NCBI GenBank assembly: GCA_025464915.1
Contig: JAODNF010000023.1
Coordinates: forward strand, 1-6,955
Direction: 5' to 3'
Source of the DNA: Frankiales bacterium
GTDB lineage: Bacteria; Actinomycetota; Actinomycetes; Mycobacteriales; SCTD01
DNA: 6,955 nt
The notes below the pieces were generated by a model. It worked only from the letters and a program-made list of their open reading frames with translations, had not been told where the DNA came from and did no database searches. Shown here one piece after another: positions 5,668-6,955 of the stretch. The position numbers and the translations under genes are program-made. Positions within the stretch are counted from its first letter, which is position 1; each line of letters starts with the position of its first letter.

Positions 5668-6955
5668 CTAGGTGAGGTGGCCGACCAGGCCCAGCGTGCC
5701 GATCGTGCCGTCGCTGCGCGGGGCACTGGTGTGTCGCACGACGGCTGCCCAGAGCCGGCCGCGCCGGTCGAAGCAGCCCCCGACGTAGTCGGCCCGGGGG
5801 GAGGGGCCGGCCAGGCCGTAGTTGGTGAAGACCGGTCGCCCCGGGTCGCTCAGGGCGCCGCTGACGAACACCGGGTGGGCCGCGTTGCCCTGGTGCGTCT
5901 CGGTGATCCACGGCGTGGAGGCGCTCTGCCCCGATCGAGCGGCGGCGTAGTAGACCAGACCGACGTCACCGGCCGGACCCCCGACCAGGTGCGGCAGCCC
6001 GATCGCGTGCGAGCCGGGGGCGGCGACGTCACCGAGAAGCGACCACGTCCGGCCCTGGTCGCGCGACCGGCTCAGCAGCAGCCGGTCACCGTCGGGCCAG
6101 GCCGCCCACACGGTGCCGCCTGCGTCGGCGACCGCCTGGAAGCCGGTGCCGGTGATCCCCAGGCCGGTGCCGGCCGTGCCGGGGACGGCGTGCCAGGTGT
6201 AGCTGGAGCCCTCGTCGGTGCTGACGGCGACGTAGGAGCCGTCGCTGCACGTCACCGGTTGGTAGACCGTCCCGTCCGGGCCGACGCTGCCGTTGTCGGC
6301 GGCCAGCGCCGGGCAGGACCGGGGCTCGGTGGCGGAGGGGAAGACGTACCCGGCCGGGGTGAAGCTCCGGCCGTCGTCGTGCGAGCGGTAGCAGATCCGG
6401 CCGGGTCCGCTGACCTCGAACGGCGAGTTGCCGCAGACGTAGACGGTCGAGCCGTGCCCGCTGCGGGCCGGCCCCACGAAGACCTTCTCCCAGTCGCCCA
6501 TCGGTGCCAGCTGCATGTCGGTCGTCGTCCAGCTGCGGCCCTCGTCGGCGCTGCTGTAGACCTGGAAGCCGGCGGCGGCCGCGGCCGAGGTCGAGACGAC
6601 GCCGGGCAGCGGCGACTCGTCGACGAGGACCGGGGTCGTGCGGGTCGGGCCGGTCGCGTGCACGAGGTAGAGGCGTCCGGTCCGCGGGTCGACCGTCATC
6701 GACGGGTCGACGGTGTTCCACAGGGACGTGTACTGCTCGGCCGCCGGCGCGGTCAGTGACCAGGTGCGGCCGCCGTCGGTGCTGCGGGCGCTGGTGTTCT
6801 CGGTCTGGGCCGGGCTCATCACGACGGTCCCGCGCGGTGTGACGGCCAGCGTGGTCTCGGACGTCGCGTAGCCGGTGGAGGCGGCGCAGACCCACGGCAG
6901 CGCGGTCCTGACGACGTGCCGGCCCGCGGTGTGGGCGACCACGCGGTCGGTGCAC
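5668..6955 (-). CDS. BNR/Asp-box beta-propeller protein, probably secreted (5' end outside window)
   Basis: The frame is open from the right edge to a TAG at 5668-5670, so the last 429 residues are visible. Five Asp-box motifs (S-x-D-x-G-x-[TS]-W/F) mark successive blades of a sialidase-like beta-propeller: STDGGRTW, SADEGRSW, SHDDGRSF, STDEGSSYTW and SRDQGRTW. At least seven cysteines are spread over the visible part (for example in WVCAAS, YVCGNS, RSCPAL, VTCSDG and GGCFD), suggesting disulfides and an exported protein. A GTG at 6942 could be called as a start, but the sequence on both sides of it is continuous and no signal peptide follows, so the true start and any signal are probably beyond the edge. 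Asp-box proteins include sialidases, other glycosidases and non-enzymatic propellers. The FRIP-type sialidase motif is not seen in this part, so sialidase activity is not claimed. It converges on the phosphatase operon and is likely a separate transcription unit. Confidence 0.88.
   Translation of the reverse strand, partial: CTDRVVAHTAGRHVVRTALPWVCAASTGYATSETTLAVTPRGTVVMSPAQTENTSARSTDGGRTWSLTAPAAEQYTSLWNTVDPSMTVDPRTGRLYLVHATGPTRTTPVLVDESPLPGVVSTSAAAAAGFQVYSSADEGRSWTTTDMQLAPMGDWEKVFVGPARSGHGSTVYVCGNSPFEVSGPGRICYRSHDDGRSFTPAGYVFPSATEPRSCPALAADNGSVGPDGTVYQPVTCSDGSYVAVSTDEGSSYTWHAVPGTAGTGLGITGTGFQAVADAGGTVWAAWPDGDRLLLSRSRDQGRTWSLLGDVAAPGSHAIGLPHLVGGPAGDVGLVYYAAARSGQSASTPWITETHQGNAAHPVFVSGALSDPGRPVFTNYGLAGPSPRADYVGGCFDRRGRLWAAVVRHTSAPRSDGTIGTLGLVGHLT
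6043..6783 (-). repeat. Five Asp-box (BNR) repeats within the propeller gene
   Basis: In gene order the boxes are encoded at 6760-6783, 6529-6552, 6361-6384, 6193-6222 and 6043-6066. Distances between box starts are 77, 56, 54 and 52 codons, close to one propeller blade each. The fourth box carries two extra residues (STDEGSSYTW instead of the SxDxGxTW form). The region from 5668 to 6042 has no clear further box but probably supplies the last blade. Confidence 0.8.

Noticed and set aside
5649..5690. Terminator between the convergent phosphatase and propeller genes
   Set aside because: The gap is only 19 bp. I find only a weak GGTC/GACC pairing extending into the propeller gene and no strong stem or T-run. 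Termination must rely on something not obvious here.
5599..6759. 386-codon plus-strand frame opposite the propeller gene
   Set aside because: The minus strand here carries five Asp-boxes in frame; the plus-strand frame is a compositional shadow.
1..6955. tRNA, rRNA, CRISPR arrays, insertion sequences or attachment sites
   Set aside because: No cloverleaf-like sequence, regularly spaced repeat array, transposase or terminal inverted repeat was seen, and composition is even across the window with no sign of a transferred island.

Overview
The window is very GC-rich (roughly three quarters G+C by eye, third codon positions almost all G or C), with GTG starts and tight gene packing. This points to a high-GC actinomycete. 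I cannot place it below that level from the sequence.

There are four genes. Left to right: (1) the 5' part of a minus-strand gene (298 down to the left edge), encoding an exported or membrane-anchored protein rich in Ala, Ser, Thr and Asp; (2) a 160-bp divergent intergenic region (299-458) with inverted repeats and the ribosome binding site of the next gene; (3) a 1067-residue plus-strand signalling protein (459-3662) combining an RsbW-like ATPase/kinase domain, a helical segment of unknown function, three GAF-like sensor domains and a C-terminal SpoIIE/RsbU-type PP2C phosphatase; (4) a dienelactone-hydrolase-family protein (3698-4420); (5) a second, smaller GAF-SpoIIE phosphatase (4413-5648) whose GTG start lies inside the end of the hydrolase gene; and (6) converging from the right, a minus-strand gene (5668 to the right edge, 5' end missing) encoding a BNR/Asp-box beta-propeller protein that is probably secreted.

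The three plus-strand genes have a 35-bp gap, an 8-bp overlap and no visible terminator between them, so they probably form one operon. Its theme is partner-switching control of the RsbU/RsbV/RsbW type: two phosphatases and one kinase-like domain expected to act on a STAS-domain anti-anti-sigma protein. No STAS protein or sigma factor is encoded here, so the target lies elsewhere. The hydrolase between the two phosphatases is the unexpected member. The most notable features are the order and combination of domains in the large protein, which has kinase and phosphatase modules at opposite ends of three sensor domains, and the uncharacterised helical segment behind its kinase domain.
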